From positions 1 through 64,000 of the forward strand of contig CAZWVI010000011.1 of NCBI GenBank assembly GCA_964637165.1: a stretch of 64,000 nt of DNA, written 5' to 3'. Of this stretch, positions 43,801-51,624 are shown one piece after another (the stretch's first letter is position 1; each line of letters begins with the position of its first letter). The notes beneath the pieces were generated by a model. The model worked only from the letters and a program-made list of their open reading frames with translations. It did not search any database and was not told the origin of the DNA. Both the position numbers and the translations under genes were made by a program. The DNA is from CAZWVI01 sp964637165 (GTDB taxonomy: Bacteria; Planctomycetota; UBA1135).

Positions 43801-44249
43801 TGCCCAAGGGCGGTGGCATCAGGACCCAAACTCGGCGAGGCATCATTGGGCAATAAGTCGGCTGGTAAAGAGTTTAACTTTTCAAGAATTCGCGACCGCG
43901 ACCAATAAAATTCAACGCCTTCCTTGAAGACAACATAGATAGTTGAAAAACCGAGCATTGAAAACGAACGAACCGTTTTCACTCCAGGCACACCCGTTAA
44001 CGCACTAGTTAGGGGGTAAGTTACCTGGTCTTCAACATCTTGAGGTGATCGTCCTTGCCACGCGGTAAAAACAATTTGTTGATTTTCACCAATGTTGGGG
44101 ATTGCATCAACCGGGACAGGGTCGCGCGGCATAAAGGACATACCGGTGGCAAAAGGCGAGACCCGTAAGCCCCAACCGATTAGCAGTAACATGCCCGCAA
44201 AAACTAAGAATCGCTGTTTTAAACAGCCACGTATGAAAGTTTGCAGCAC
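40821..44249 (-). CDS. cusA: CusA/CzcA-type heavy-metal RND efflux pump
   Basis: A 1142-residue inner-membrane RND transporter, the motor of a tripartite pump. The N-terminus (FIRGCLKQRFLVFAGM, ending PVDAIPNIGENQQIV) and the fourth-helix motif AIAIGTMVDMGIILAEN put it in the heavy-metal group, closer to CusA (Cu+/Ag+) than to CzcA. It is about 90 residues longer than E. coli CusA: between the two membrane halves (about 525-590) lie two extra hydrophobic segments. Start is GTG at 44249, overlapping the cusB stop (TAGTG). Its TAG stop is part of REP-like site D. Metal specificity is inferred. Confidence 0.92.
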   Translation of the reverse strand: MLQTFIRGCLKQRFLVFAGMLLLIGWGLRVSPFATGMSFMPRDPVPVDAIPNIGENQQIVFTAWQGRSPQDVEDQVTYPLTSALTGVPGVKTVRSFSMLGFSTIYVVFKEGVEFYWSRSRILEKLNSLPADLLPNDASPSLGPDATALGQIFWYTIEGRDQEGNPAGGWDLDELRSVQDFHLRYALAAVDGVSEVASIGGFRREYQVDCDPEAMRVDGVSLTAVMNAVRDSNLEVGARTMELNAVEYLVRGSGWVKSADEIAQAVVKVSHDGVPIRVGDIAEVKLGPAMRRGALDKGGTEAVGGVVVSRFGANPMETIEAVKAKLAEIEDGLPKKRLDDGRVSQLKVIPFYDRSILIGQTLETLKRALWEEILVTILVVVFMLANLRSSLMVSAVLPLAVLVAFLGMKWSGVEANVVALAGIAIAIGTMVDMGIILAENIQRRLDEAPPGTSIIETISSAAAEVGSAVITAVATTVIGFLPVFTMAGAEGKMFKPLAFTKTYALFGSLVVALILVPVLAYLFQKWRPSKPKDGKRGWMNWTIMLLCGTFLSTHWMPLGPQAGTFMNMVFVFGLAFGLLYGFELFQKSYGTILRWFLRYKLVFLLLPIITLVAGGFIWRDMDEEFMPQLDEGSFLYMPTTMPHAGVGESLDVLAKMDKAIEAIPEVTEVVGKIGRVESALDPAPLSMVETVIHYLPEYLELEDGQRVRQWRDHIRSTDDIWTEIQKAAEIPGSTSAPMLQPISTRVVMLQSGMRAPMGIKVQAPDLDTLEQAALDIEALLRNAPGVRPETVAADRVVGKPYLEIEVNREAAARYGLNVGNVQRMVAAAVGGKTLTTTVDGRERYPIRVRYSRESRDSIEALHELHINTPVGAQITLQQVADISYVRGPQMIRTEDSFLTAYVVFDKHSGWSEVATIEATRDYLDELKANGEFVLPTGSSYVFDGAWKNQVRAQRTLMLVLPLALLLILMILHLQFRRMSTSLIVFSGVAVAWAGGFIMLWCYGQDWFLDIEMFGRSMREVFAVSPYNLSIAVWVGFLALFGIATDDGVVMATYLRQSFDQGKPKTREEVREAVVVAGSRRVRPCLMTSATTMLALLPVMTSSGKGADVMLPMAIPSFGGMMLALMTMFIVPVLWSWREERKLK

Positions 44250-46027
44250 TACTCAACCTCCACACTAACTGGAATCTTGCGGCGTAACTCACCGCAACGC
44301 AACATCGAGGCGCCGAAGTAAGGGTTGGCCAAACGTTTTTCAATTTGCAGCCATTCAGCTCCAGTGTCGTTAAAGGCCATGGGGCAGAAAAATACTTTTA
44401 TATCATCTCCAGGTCGTTGATAGCCAAATAAGTCCAATGCCTGAATGATGCCCTTGCTGGCGCGATCAAAGCCAACGCGCAAATCTTCAATTTCTTTAGA
44501 AGCGTTCATGTGGACGGCTCCATTACTCATGCGCGCAAAGAGTGGTTCCCATCGGTCACGTGCTGACTCATCGAGCAACTCGTGGTTGATGGACTTGATT
44601 GCGGCGGTAAAGGCCGAAGCGTGTTGCATCGCTAATTCATAGTCGTCAGCAGCTAAGGCAATGCGCAAGTCCAAGTAAGGAGTTGCTGAGTTTCCCATTT
44701 GTACACGGAAATCACTTGGCACTTTAAGTTGCTTCTTCGAATTCGAATTATCAGCAGTCATCATGCTCGGCTTGGCTTGAATCTGTAAGGCCGAATCAAT
44801 TTTAAAGGCACCGTTTGTCACGACTAGTTCGCCTTCATTTATACCTTCAAGGACCACGTAGTTATCGCCGACACGCGCACCGAGCACAATTTCGCGCCCT
44901 TCGAATGTAGGGCGTTCTTGGTCAGGTAATTTAACGTAGGCAACCGCGCGTTTGCCAGTAATCAAGGGCGAGCTTGTTGGAATGGTTAATAGTTTTTTGC
45001 CCACGGAGTCCTGCAATGGGGCGTTGACAATTGCTCGCGCAAACATTCCCGGACGCAACAAAGCTGAGGGGTTTTTGACACTTACCCGCACCTCAACAGT
45101 GCGTGAATGCTGGTCTAAAACCGGAGCGATAAAGCTAAGCTCTCCCATGAAGGACCTTCCTGGGTAGGCTTCAGTTTGCAAACTGACGCTTTGTCCAACC
45201 GACAACCAAGCTAGATCACTTTCGTGGGCTTCTAGTAATACCCAAAGCGTGTCAGTGTCAGCTAAGCGGTAAAGGGTTTGACCTTTTTTAACCCAGTCAC
45301 CTTCAGCTGCCATACGTTCAATCACTACTCCGGAATTGGTCGCAGCTAATTCAATATGTTCGCTAGTGGCATTGCCTGCGAGTAGGCCATCAATGTCCTT
45401 GGCGGTCATGCCTAATTGAATTAATCGCTCGCGGGCAGCACTTAAGCTGGCCGCAGCAGTGCGTCGCAATGAATCGCTTGGTGCCGTGGCAACATTTTTG
45501 GCCGCGCGCTTGGCTTCAAGCAACTCGCCTTGCGCGGTGTTTAATTCAGGACTCCAAAGCTCGGCCACGACCTGGCCGGCAACAACTTCTTCGCCAGTCT
45601 TGTTTAGTTGAAGTTTGTCAATGCGGCCACCAGTCCACGCGGTTAAAGATGAGAGTCGGGTTTCATCCCAAGCAAACTTGCCGACTAAACGCAATTCGCG
45701 GCTAACTTCTTGTAGCTTGACCGGCGTTGTTTGAATCTCTGCCAAAGCCTCTGCTTCAGTGCTCATTCCAACTTGGCGCTCACCAAGACCGGCGCTTGAG
45801 GGGTCGATTGGAATCAAATCCATACCACAAATTGGACAAGGTGTTTGTTCCGGGAATTGAAATTGCGGATGCATTGAGCAAGTCCAAACCACATTTGCGT
45901 TTTCAGCGCCGGCCTCACCATGTTGGTGGACCGAATGCTCGGGGAAAATGCTGCCACAGCGGGCAAGCAGGAATCCAACAACAAGAGCTGGAAGTACGAG
46001 GCCAAAAATTGATTTTAATTTACTCAT
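44249..46027 (-). CDS. cusB: CusB-type membrane fusion protein with two metal-binding domains
   Basis: A 592-residue periplasmic adaptor linking CusA to the outer-membrane channel. Order: N-terminal membrane anchor, heavy-metal-binding domain WTCSMHP...PCPICGMDLIP (about 49-76), the MFP hairpin/lipoyl/barrel core (about 85-410), and a C-terminal DUF3347-like domain (about 455-580) with FFCPMAF, WLQ, NPYFGASM and LRCGEL, whose Cys/Met residues suggest Cu binding. I chose the ATG at 46027, 2 nt after the upstream stop, over a GTG at 46069 inside the cusC gene. Confidence 0.92.
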   Translation of the reverse strand: MSKLKSIFGLVLPALVVGFLLARCGSIFPEHSVHQHGEAGAENANVVWTCSMHPQFQFPEQTPCPICGMDLIPIDPSSAGLGERQVGMSTEAEALAEIQTTPVKLQEVSRELRLVGKFAWDETRLSSLTAWTGGRIDKLQLNKTGEEVVAGQVVAELWSPELNTAQGELLEAKRAAKNVATAPSDSLRRTAAASLSAARERLIQLGMTAKDIDGLLAGNATSEHIELAATNSGVVIERMAAEGDWVKKGQTLYRLADTDTLWVLLEAHESDLAWLSVGQSVSLQTEAYPGRSFMGELSFIAPVLDQHSRTVEVRVSVKNPSALLRPGMFARAIVNAPLQDSVGKKLLTIPTSSPLITGKRAVAYVKLPDQERPTFEGREIVLGARVGDNYVVLEGINEGELVVTNGAFKIDSALQIQAKPSMMTADNSNSKKQLKVPSDFRVQMGNSATPYLDLRIALAADDYELAMQHASAFTAAIKSINHELLDESARDRWEPLFARMSNGAVHMNASKEIEDLRVGFDRASKGIIQALDLFGYQRPGDDIKVFFCPMAFNDTGAEWLQIEKRLANPYFGASMLRCGELRRKIPVSVEVE

Positions 46028-46029
46028 GA

Positions 46030-47370
46030 TTAGTTGTTGTTGCTTGATAGTGGGGCGGAGATTCCGCACAGTGCGGACAGTTTGGAACTAGCGCTTGTTA
46101 GTTGATGTTGAGCGCGGGCTTGAGCTAATTCAAAGCTCAACAAAAGTCTGACTGAATCTAAGTAGTCAAGATAACTACCATGATTGTTGGCGAAAGCGTC
46201 GAGGCTAGTACTGACCGCTTGTTCGCCTTTGCTAATTAATCCATGACGATATAGATCAAGCCGATCGTGAGCATCAGTGAAGTCAAAACTAAGCACTTCG
46301 TAGTCCCTCGAGATTTCGTTGCTAATCGATGCCATTTGCGCTGAATTGGCTGCTAGCTGTGCTTTTGCGGCATTTACGCGGGCTTTGCGTGGCGCCCGCC
46401 TTAGTGGGATTTCAATTCCAAATCCAAGTGCTAGCGCATCTTGGCCAAGGTCGCTACCGGGCATCCCATCCGAGCCAATCGGCGTCCATTCAACTCCCAG
46501 GCTAAAGTTGGGCTTGGTTGATTTCTGCGCGGCCTTTAAGGAATGTTCGGCAGCAACAATTTTTGCCTGAGCACTTAACAGACTCGGGTTTTGATTCAGT
46601 TGTGCCCGAGCGGGAATACTTTCCTGGGTGCGGGGACTTGGCCAATCAAGTTCAGCTTGCCGACCTTCTCTGCCAAGTAAGTTAAGGGCCCGAGCATCTA
46701 ATTGCTTGCGGCTGTCAACTAAACTGCGCAACTCGTCTTCGACTTTGGCCAATTCAACTTGGGCCTTAATCAATACTGAATGCTTGCTTAATCCGTCGCG
46801 CCAACGGGTGCGTACCACCTCTTCGCCGCGAGTTAATAGTTCTAAGTGGTAGCGTTTAATTCGAATCGATGTTTCAAGCAAAACCTTCTCAGAAAGCAAT
46901 ATTTGTAATTTACTAATTAGATTGTGCTTTAGGGTAATCAGATCAGCCGCAGCTACTTCTGCCCCAGCTAAAGCTGCACTCGAGCGCGCTTTAAGACTAC
47001 CTGGCCAGGGGAAGGCTTGGCTGAGTGAAAGCTTTCCCTGGGCTTGTCCATTACGAGTTTCCAGCTCCTGAACAAAAACTCCAAAGTTTAGTTTTGGATC
47101 TGCTAGCGCCGCCGCTTGTGGAACTTGCTCCAGAGCCCGCCGCCAAAGTTGCCACTTGCTAAGGACTTTGGGGTTGGCACTTAGAACTTCAAATTCCCAA
47201 GACTGATTTTCTGAATACGAGTCTTCGTCAGTAGTTATTTTACTATTTGGCGAAGTTTGAAGGGCGTGCTGCTGCCACCGTTCCAGTTGACTGGAGTAGT
47301 CAGTGGGAGTGCTTGAACAGCCGGAGAGTATTGACGCTAAGGCGCCAATGGCGAGGTGTCGCAGGTGCAT
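46030..47370 (-). CDS. cusC: CusC/TolC-type outer-membrane efflux lipoprotein
   Basis: 446 residues; forms the outer-membrane exit duct of the metal pump. The signal ends in a lipobox (ILSGC). Two outer-membrane-efflux repeats follow, rich in long helices: LSLSQAFPWPGSLKARSSAALAG marks the first (the Q-x-F-P-W-P-G segment is typical of Cus-type channels), and FGIEIPLRRAPRKARVNAAKAQ the second. First of the three coregulated pump genes; a Cys-rich exported protein precedes it by 81 nt. Confidence 0.88.
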   Translation of the reverse strand: MHLRHLAIGALASILSGCSSTPTDYSSQLERWQQHALQTSPNSKITTDEDSYSENQSWEFEVLSANPKVLSKWQLWRRALEQVPQAAALADPKLNFGVFVQELETRNGQAQGKLSLSQAFPWPGSLKARSSAALAGAEVAAADLITLKHNLISKLQILLSEKVLLETSIRIKRYHLELLTRGEEVVRTRWRDGLSKHSVLIKAQVELAKVEDELRSLVDSRKQLDARALNLLGREGRQAELDWPSPRTQESIPARAQLNQNPSLLSAQAKIVAAEHSLKAAQKSTKPNFSLGVEWTPIGSDGMPGSDLGQDALALGFGIEIPLRRAPRKARVNAAKAQLAANSAQMASISNEISRDYEVLSFDFTDAHDRLDLYRHGLISKGEQAVSTSLDAFANNHGSYLDYLDSVRLLLSFELAQARAQHQLTSASSKLSALCGISAPLSSNNN

Positions 47371-47422
47371 TTTGTGTTTGGGTACATGTTTGATTGAGTT
47401 GATTGATTAACGAACAAGCGCG

Positions 47423-47438
47423 CACGTTTTTCAACGTG
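47423..47438 (-). promoter_or_regulatory. Hairpin with GAAA loop in the cusC leader
   Basis: Read on the minus strand, CACGTT-GAAA-AACGTG forms a 6-bp stem with a GNRA tetraloop, in the 81-nt gap between the Cys-rich gene and cusC. It could set relative expression of the two genes. There is no T-run. Confidence 0.4.
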
Positions 47439-47451
47439 GCGTTCATCAGTT

Positions 47452-47832
47452 TCAACACAAGAACACGCAGTAACGCAAATGCAGCAAATCCGGCGGAGCA
47501 CGCGCCGGGAATAATTTTAAGAAAGTGCTCTTCGCTGTTGGCGGCAGGTAGGGATCGCTAATTTCTGCAAAGAAAATTGGACCAAGCTGGCTTTGCGAAG
47601 ATTCGAAATGCCGGTGGGGGCTAGGTTCATTATTGTTGCTGGCTGGAACTTTATCCATTTTGCAACAACACCCGCGCCTCAGCTGCTGGCCGTAGACATC
47701 GCTTTGGCCGAAGTCAACAGAAGCTTGGCAGCCGCATAAACAGGATGCCGCACAGCCGTCCTCCACTTGTGCAAAACCACTCGGTAGGAGCAGCAGCACA
47801 ATTACGCAGATGAGGTGGAGGTGACGAATCAC
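47452..47832 (-). CDS. Small Cys-rich exported protein upstream of the Cus operon
   Basis: A 126-residue protein with a clear signal peptide (LHLICVIVLLLLPSGFAQ), starting at GTG 47832. The mature part has nine cysteines: one CxxxCxCxC cluster near residues 27-35, a CCC near residue 55, and two at the extreme C-terminus (RYCVFLC), plus His-rich PHRHFE. I do not recognise the family. Position in front of cusCBA and the thiol clusters point to periplasmic Cu+/Ag+ binding or sensing; that is inference. It is divergent from trmB. Confidence 0.55.
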   Translation of the reverse strand: MIRHLHLICVIVLLLLPSGFAQVEDGCAASCLCGCQASVDFGQSDVYGQQLRRGCCCKMDKVPASNNNEPSPHRHFESSQSQLGPIFFAEISDPYLPPTAKSTFLKLFPARAPPDLLHLRYCVFLC

Positions 47833-47868
47833 TAGTTCTAGTTTACTCTAAATCGAGGAGGGCGGATA

Positions 47869-47901
47869 ATGCTTGACCATGGTTCGCCCTCAACTACTTG
47901 A
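47869..47901 (+). other. Possible 10-codon leader ORF overlapping the trmB start
   Basis: ATG at 47869 follows GAGGAGGG (47855-47862) by six bases, an ideal Shine-Dalgarno spacing, but opens only a ten-codon frame (MLDHGSPSTT, stop 47899-47901) out of frame with trmB. The trmB ATG (47879) lies inside it and has no ribosome site of its own. It could couple translation into trmB. Confidence 0.35.
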
Positions 47902-48832
47902 CCAATACGTGGAAAGCCCCGCAAATGCGGGGAGTTTTCCGCCACTTTGGGAAAACATTTTTTCCGCTGCTGCGCCACTAAAAGTCGAAGTCGGCTTTGG
48001 TAGCGGCGAATATTTGGCGTGGTGGGCGGCCAACGAAACTCAGAGCAACTTTGTGGGCATTGAATTGCCGCATGAGGGAATCATCAAGGCCAGTCGCGCC
48101 GCCTCCTTGGAAAAGTGTGACAACATTCGCTTGGTTCGCGGTGATGCTCGCTACTTGCTGCGTGAATTGTTCGCGCCAGCCAGCGTCCAAAAGGTGTTAA
48201 TGCAATTCCCCATGCCCTGGCCGAAGGAAAAGCATGCTAAGCATCGGGTTAGCAATTCGCGCTTCACTGAAACTCTAGCCGACATTTTAATAGTTGGCGG
48301 TGAGTTTGAATTAGTTACCGATCAAGAATGGTACGCACGCGAAGCGTGGGAGCATTTTGCCGCTGATGATTGCTTTACCTTAAGTGAGCTTGAAGTAAAC
48401 CCCGAGCGACCGTTCCGTACTCGTTACGAAAGCAAGTGGCTTGAAGAGGGGCGTTCAATTTTTCGATTCACCGCCACGCTAAAATCAAATCGTCTAGCTA
48501 AACGCTTAATTAGCTGCGCTGAAATGCACCACGTTCACATTGAAAATAATTTAACTTCAGCTTCCATTTCATCTTTAAAAGGGTTTAGCGTTCGCGGCCA
48601 AGCATGTGTCGGAGAAATAAAAGAAGTCTTGGCAGGCGAAACGAGTTGGCTGTTGAAGGTAGTCAGCTCTGATGATTCATTCAGTCAATTCTTCGGATTG
48701 CGTTTGGTTGACCGCGGTGATGGCAAATGGTTGTTAAAGGTCGATGAACATCCACGACCTTATCCAACACCAGCGGTGCGATTTTTAATCGAAGAACTTG
48801 GCGAAAAATTAAATTCGCTTACTCTTCAGTAA
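47879..48832 (+). CDS. trmB: tRNA (guanine-N7-)-methyltransferase TrmB with C-terminal extension
   Basis: The first 210 residues are TrmB, which makes m7G46 in tRNA with SAM: VEVGFGSGEYLAWWA (SAM site), NFVGIELP, GDARYLL, MQFPMPWPKEKHAKHRV (the usual FPDPWPKxRHxKRR with Met in place of Asp) and SNSRF. The Asp-to-Met change in FPDPWPK touches a conserved active-site residue. About 105 further residues (from AKRLISCAEMHH on) are not part of TrmB and not recognised. The start may be ATG 47879 or TTG 47873. The 3' end overlaps the convergent gene by 14 nt. Confidence 0.85.
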   Translation: MVRPQLLDQYVESPANAGSFPPLWENIFSAAAPLKVEVGFGSGEYLAWWAANETQSNFVGIELPHEGIIKASRAASLEKCDNIRLVRGDARYLLRELFAPASVQKVLMQFPMPWPKEKHAKHRVSNSRFTETLADILIVGGEFELVTDQEWYAREAWEHFAADDCFTLSELEVNPERPFRTRYESKWLEEGRSIFRFTATLKSNRLAKRLISCAEMHHVHIENNLTSASISSLKGFSVRGQACVGEIKEVLAGETSWLLKVVSSDDSFSQFFGLRLVDRGDGKWLLKVDEHPRPYPTPAVRFLIEELGEKLNSLTLQ

Positions 48833-50264
48833 GCTGTAGACAAATCCGGCGCTGGACTGGTTCGGTATTTTTCTCGGTTTCATAGACCATCGCCAATACC
48901 CGTTTACCAGTTCCCACCGCTGTTGATTCAAACAGGTCAACAGCAGGACGGCGAGGGTTATTGCCCATGGTGACAACTGTTTGCATTTGATTTGGCGGAT
49001 TAACTCCCCAAGTAATCATTTGTTCCTCAGTGCCATCAGGGAAGTGGCCGGCCACACACAGAAGTAGATCATCACCGTGTACTGGAACCGGTCTGGTCGA
49101 AGACCACCCGGTGGGGTCGGGGAAGCCGCCGTCAGAGATAACCACCGAGCCAGGTTGATCGGCACTAAGAAATTTAATGTGCTTATAGAAAACCGCGGCG
49201 TCTGAGGTGGGGAAATCGTAAAGCTCAGCAAAAGCTAAAGAAACACTATTTACTTGGTCGTAGTGTGAGGTCGCGAGGTTGGGACGGCGTACGACTTGAT
49301 TGCTGCTAGTTCCTTCGAATGTCATCTCTTCTAACACATGAAGGCCGCCGTTTTTGTAGCGATAACGATTCAAGTGAATCTTTCCGGTATCAACCGAAAC
49401 GCCATGCCCAGCTATTCGAAAATCTTCCCATGCGACAACTAAATTGTCGAAATCATCTTCAACTACATCAACTAACACTCGGCCGCCGGCAACAAGGTCA
49501 TCGCGATTGTCAACGTAGATGTCAGATTCCAAAATAATTGTCGCACCAATCGATGGGGTTGGACTGCGGAAATCAAGAGTGCAAGCACGCAGTTCATATT
49601 CACGTTTACGCGCCTTCGAAAAAGTTTCGTGGGCGTAAAATACCGCGGCGAAATCACTAAGTCCGACTCCGCCGCGAATTCGAACTAAATCAGGCATCAG
49701 TCCCGCTGACCCGCCAGTTACGTTTGGGTCGGCCACCCAACCAAGGCCAGGAGCCTGTGAATTAATGGTTACCGTTTGGTCAGGGTTAACAATGATTTGT
49801 GCACACTCAAGCTGCGCTTGGTGGGTGGTCACATCTAAGCGCGGCCAACTCACAACGAAATTCTTTCCAACAGAAATAACATCTGGTTTATTACACATAT
49901 CAGTACCACCTAACTCCCCTAAACGTGGATTGCCAAGAATTAAGATGTCAGCCCGGTAAGGGTGTTGCCAGGAATCCCAAGTTAAGCGCGGGATAAATAT
50001 TCCTTGAATCCCCTTGGTCGCTATCCCATTTGCCAATGCACCGCAATTCCAAGCCACAAAGATGTCGCCCTGATTGTTGGTTGCAACTACCGCGTGGTCG
50101 GCCGACGGCGCGATATTTGGCAAAATAATGGTCTGATCAAAAGTGAAATCAGATTGAGCGGTGAGCTTGGCAGTTGCAATTGATGCAACTACGCAAGTAG
50201 TGAAAAATCTTCGTAACTTAAGCTTGGAAGACTGCGAGAAAAATTCCGTGAAAGTGGTCGCCAT
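48819..50264 (-). CDS. Secreted protein, tandem paralog 1 of 3
   Basis: About 481 residues with an atypically long N-terminal region followed by a hydrophobic signal (FFTTCVVASIATAKLTAQ). The mature part is beta-rich and shares ordered blocks with the next two genes: DHAVVATNNQGDIFVAW, KPDVISVGKNFVVSWPR, GSAGLMPDLVR, VFYAHE, YELRACTLDFR, VLVDVVEDDFDNLVVAWED and RRPNLATS. These evenly spaced W/G/D blocks suggest a beta-propeller. I recognise no catalytic motif and no known family. The start at ATG 50264 overlaps paralog 2 by 47 nt; no later start keeps the signal peptide. Confidence 0.75.
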   Translation of the reverse strand: MATTFTEFFSQSSKLKLRRFFTTCVVASIATAKLTAQSDFTFDQTIILPNIAPSADHAVVATNNQGDIFVAWNCGALANGIATKGIQGIFIPRLTWDSWQHPYRADILILGNPRLGELGGTDMCNKPDVISVGKNFVVSWPRLDVTTHQAQLECAQIIVNPDQTVTINSQAPGLGWVADPNVTGGSAGLMPDLVRIRGGVGLSDFAAVFYAHETFSKARKREYELRACTLDFRSPTPSIGATIILESDIYVDNRDDLVAGGRVLVDVVEDDFDNLVVAWEDFRIAGHGVSVDTGKIHLNRYRYKNGGLHVLEEMTFEGTSSNQVVRRPNLATSHYDQVNSVSLAFAELYDFPTSDAAVFYKHIKFLSADQPGSVVISDGGFPDPTGWSSTRPVPVHGDDLLLCVAGHFPDGTEEQMITWGVNPPNQMQTVVTMGNNPRRPAVDLFESTAVGTGKRVLAMVYETEKNTEPVQRRICLQLTEE

Positions 50265-51624
50265 TGCTATTGGTGAAATCAATTTCAAAACAAAGTGGAA
50301 GGACACGTTGTCCGAGGGGATGAGTTTGGTTCTCGAGTAAATCGAGGGCCGGACGAATGGGGAGCCAGTTGTCCAACGGTATGTCAATTATTCTACTCCC
50401 ATTAGTCGCATCTAGGGCGATCATTTTAGAAGTGTTTGCGTCGACGAATTCACTAACGCCATAAAATAATTTTTCGCCCTGAATGCAGGTTGGGCGGCGT
50501 TCTTCGGCATTTGGCCAATTTGGATAGTTAGCACTTTGGAAGTTAATCGCGCTACTCGTAAAACTCAACAATCCATATTCAGTGCGCGGGTCGCTACCGT
50601 CTGCTTCGCAATCAATCCATGCAATTGAAATCGTATTTTTTGAATCGGCGCGACTAGAGGATAAATTTGGCCGCCGTTGACGGTCGCCTAAATCACTGCC
50701 ACTTATTTCAAGTCGGCCGTTCACGATTAGGCCAGTTGCCTTTTTTTTAAAACTGGTAATGACCAATTTGCCAACATCAGTCACTGCACCGCGACTTGCA
50801 TTTGCAAATTCCTCCCACGCCACAACTAGGTTTCCAATATCATCTTCGACTACGTCGGGGAGCAACATGCCGCCGCCTGGGTAGCCTCCGGTGAAATCGA
50901 CCGGCAATTGGTCGGCGGCCACAATCGGACCTTGGACGAGCGGCGGGCTTTGGCGAAAATCAATGGTTGCGCAGCGCAAGTCAAAGTCGCGCTCATCGCC
51001 GGAGCTGCGCGAAATATGGGCATAAAAAACAGCCGCCAATCCTTCACGCGCAACTTGTGGGTTAGTCGATTGGTAAGCAAGTCGCACCCCATCAGGCATG
51101 CCACCCGATTCGCCGGGATAAAAGTCATGATCAACAACGTAGCCGTGACCAGGTGTTGGTGCGTCAACAAAGGCATTTCCGAGCTGGTCAACCACGATGT
51201 GAACGGCCTCAAGTTCGGCGTTTTGCGGACCGTTCAATATTCTTGGAAAGAAAACTACAAAGTCATGGCCAAGTGAAACCACATCAGGCTTGTGGCAACG
51301 CTCGGTTTCGCCCGAGGGCGCAACACCCGGTTCCCCAATCAACCAAAGTAAAGTCTTTGGCGGAATGGTCCATTGGTTGGTGTTGTCACGTTTAATGAAC
51401 GCGGCTTCAACTTGTTTGGTTTTGACTCCGTTAACAGTAACCGCTGAACTCCATGTAACCAGAAGGTCGCCGCGGTCATTGCATGCAACAGTAGCATGGG
51501 TTGAAGATTTACCGAGCATCGGCAAGCCATTTACATCTCCCCAAGTGAATGCTTGTTGAGCGTTAAGTTTAAGAACCAACACTCCCGAGACTAAGCAGAA
51601 GCGTAAGATTGCGGTTAATTTCAT
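50218..51624 (-). CDS. Secreted protein, tandem paralog 2 of 3
   Basis: 468 residues; signal peptide ILRFCLVSGVLVLKLNAQ after ATG 51624, whose ATGA overlaps the stop of paralog 3. It has the shared blocks HATVACNDRGDLLVTW, KPDVVSLGHDFVVFFPR, GESGGMPDGVR, VFYAHI, DFDLRCATIDFRQSPP, MLLPDVVEDDIGNLVVAWEE and RRPNLSSSR in the same order as its neighbours. Divergence between copies is substantial outside the blocks, so the duplications are old. Function unknown; export and propeller-like fold are inferences. Confidence 0.75.
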   Translation of the reverse strand: MKLTAILRFCLVSGVLVLKLNAQQAFTWGDVNGLPMLGKSSTHATVACNDRGDLLVTWSSAVTVNGVKTKQVEAAFIKRDNTNQWTIPPKTLLWLIGEPGVAPSGETERCHKPDVVSLGHDFVVFFPRILNGPQNAELEAVHIVVDQLGNAFVDAPTPGHGYVVDHDFYPGESGGMPDGVRLAYQSTNPQVAREGLAAVFYAHISRSSGDERDFDLRCATIDFRQSPPLVQGPIVAADQLPVDFTGGYPGGGMLLPDVVEDDIGNLVVAWEEFANASRGAVTDVGKLVITSFKKKATGLIVNGRLEISGSDLGDRQRRPNLSSSRADSKNTISIAWIDCEADGSDPRTEYGLLSFTSSAINFQSANYPNWPNAEERRPTCIQGEKLFYGVSEFVDANTSKMIALDATNGSRIIDIPLDNWLPIRPALDLLENQTHPLGQRVLPLCFEIDFTNSNGDHFHGIFLAVFQA

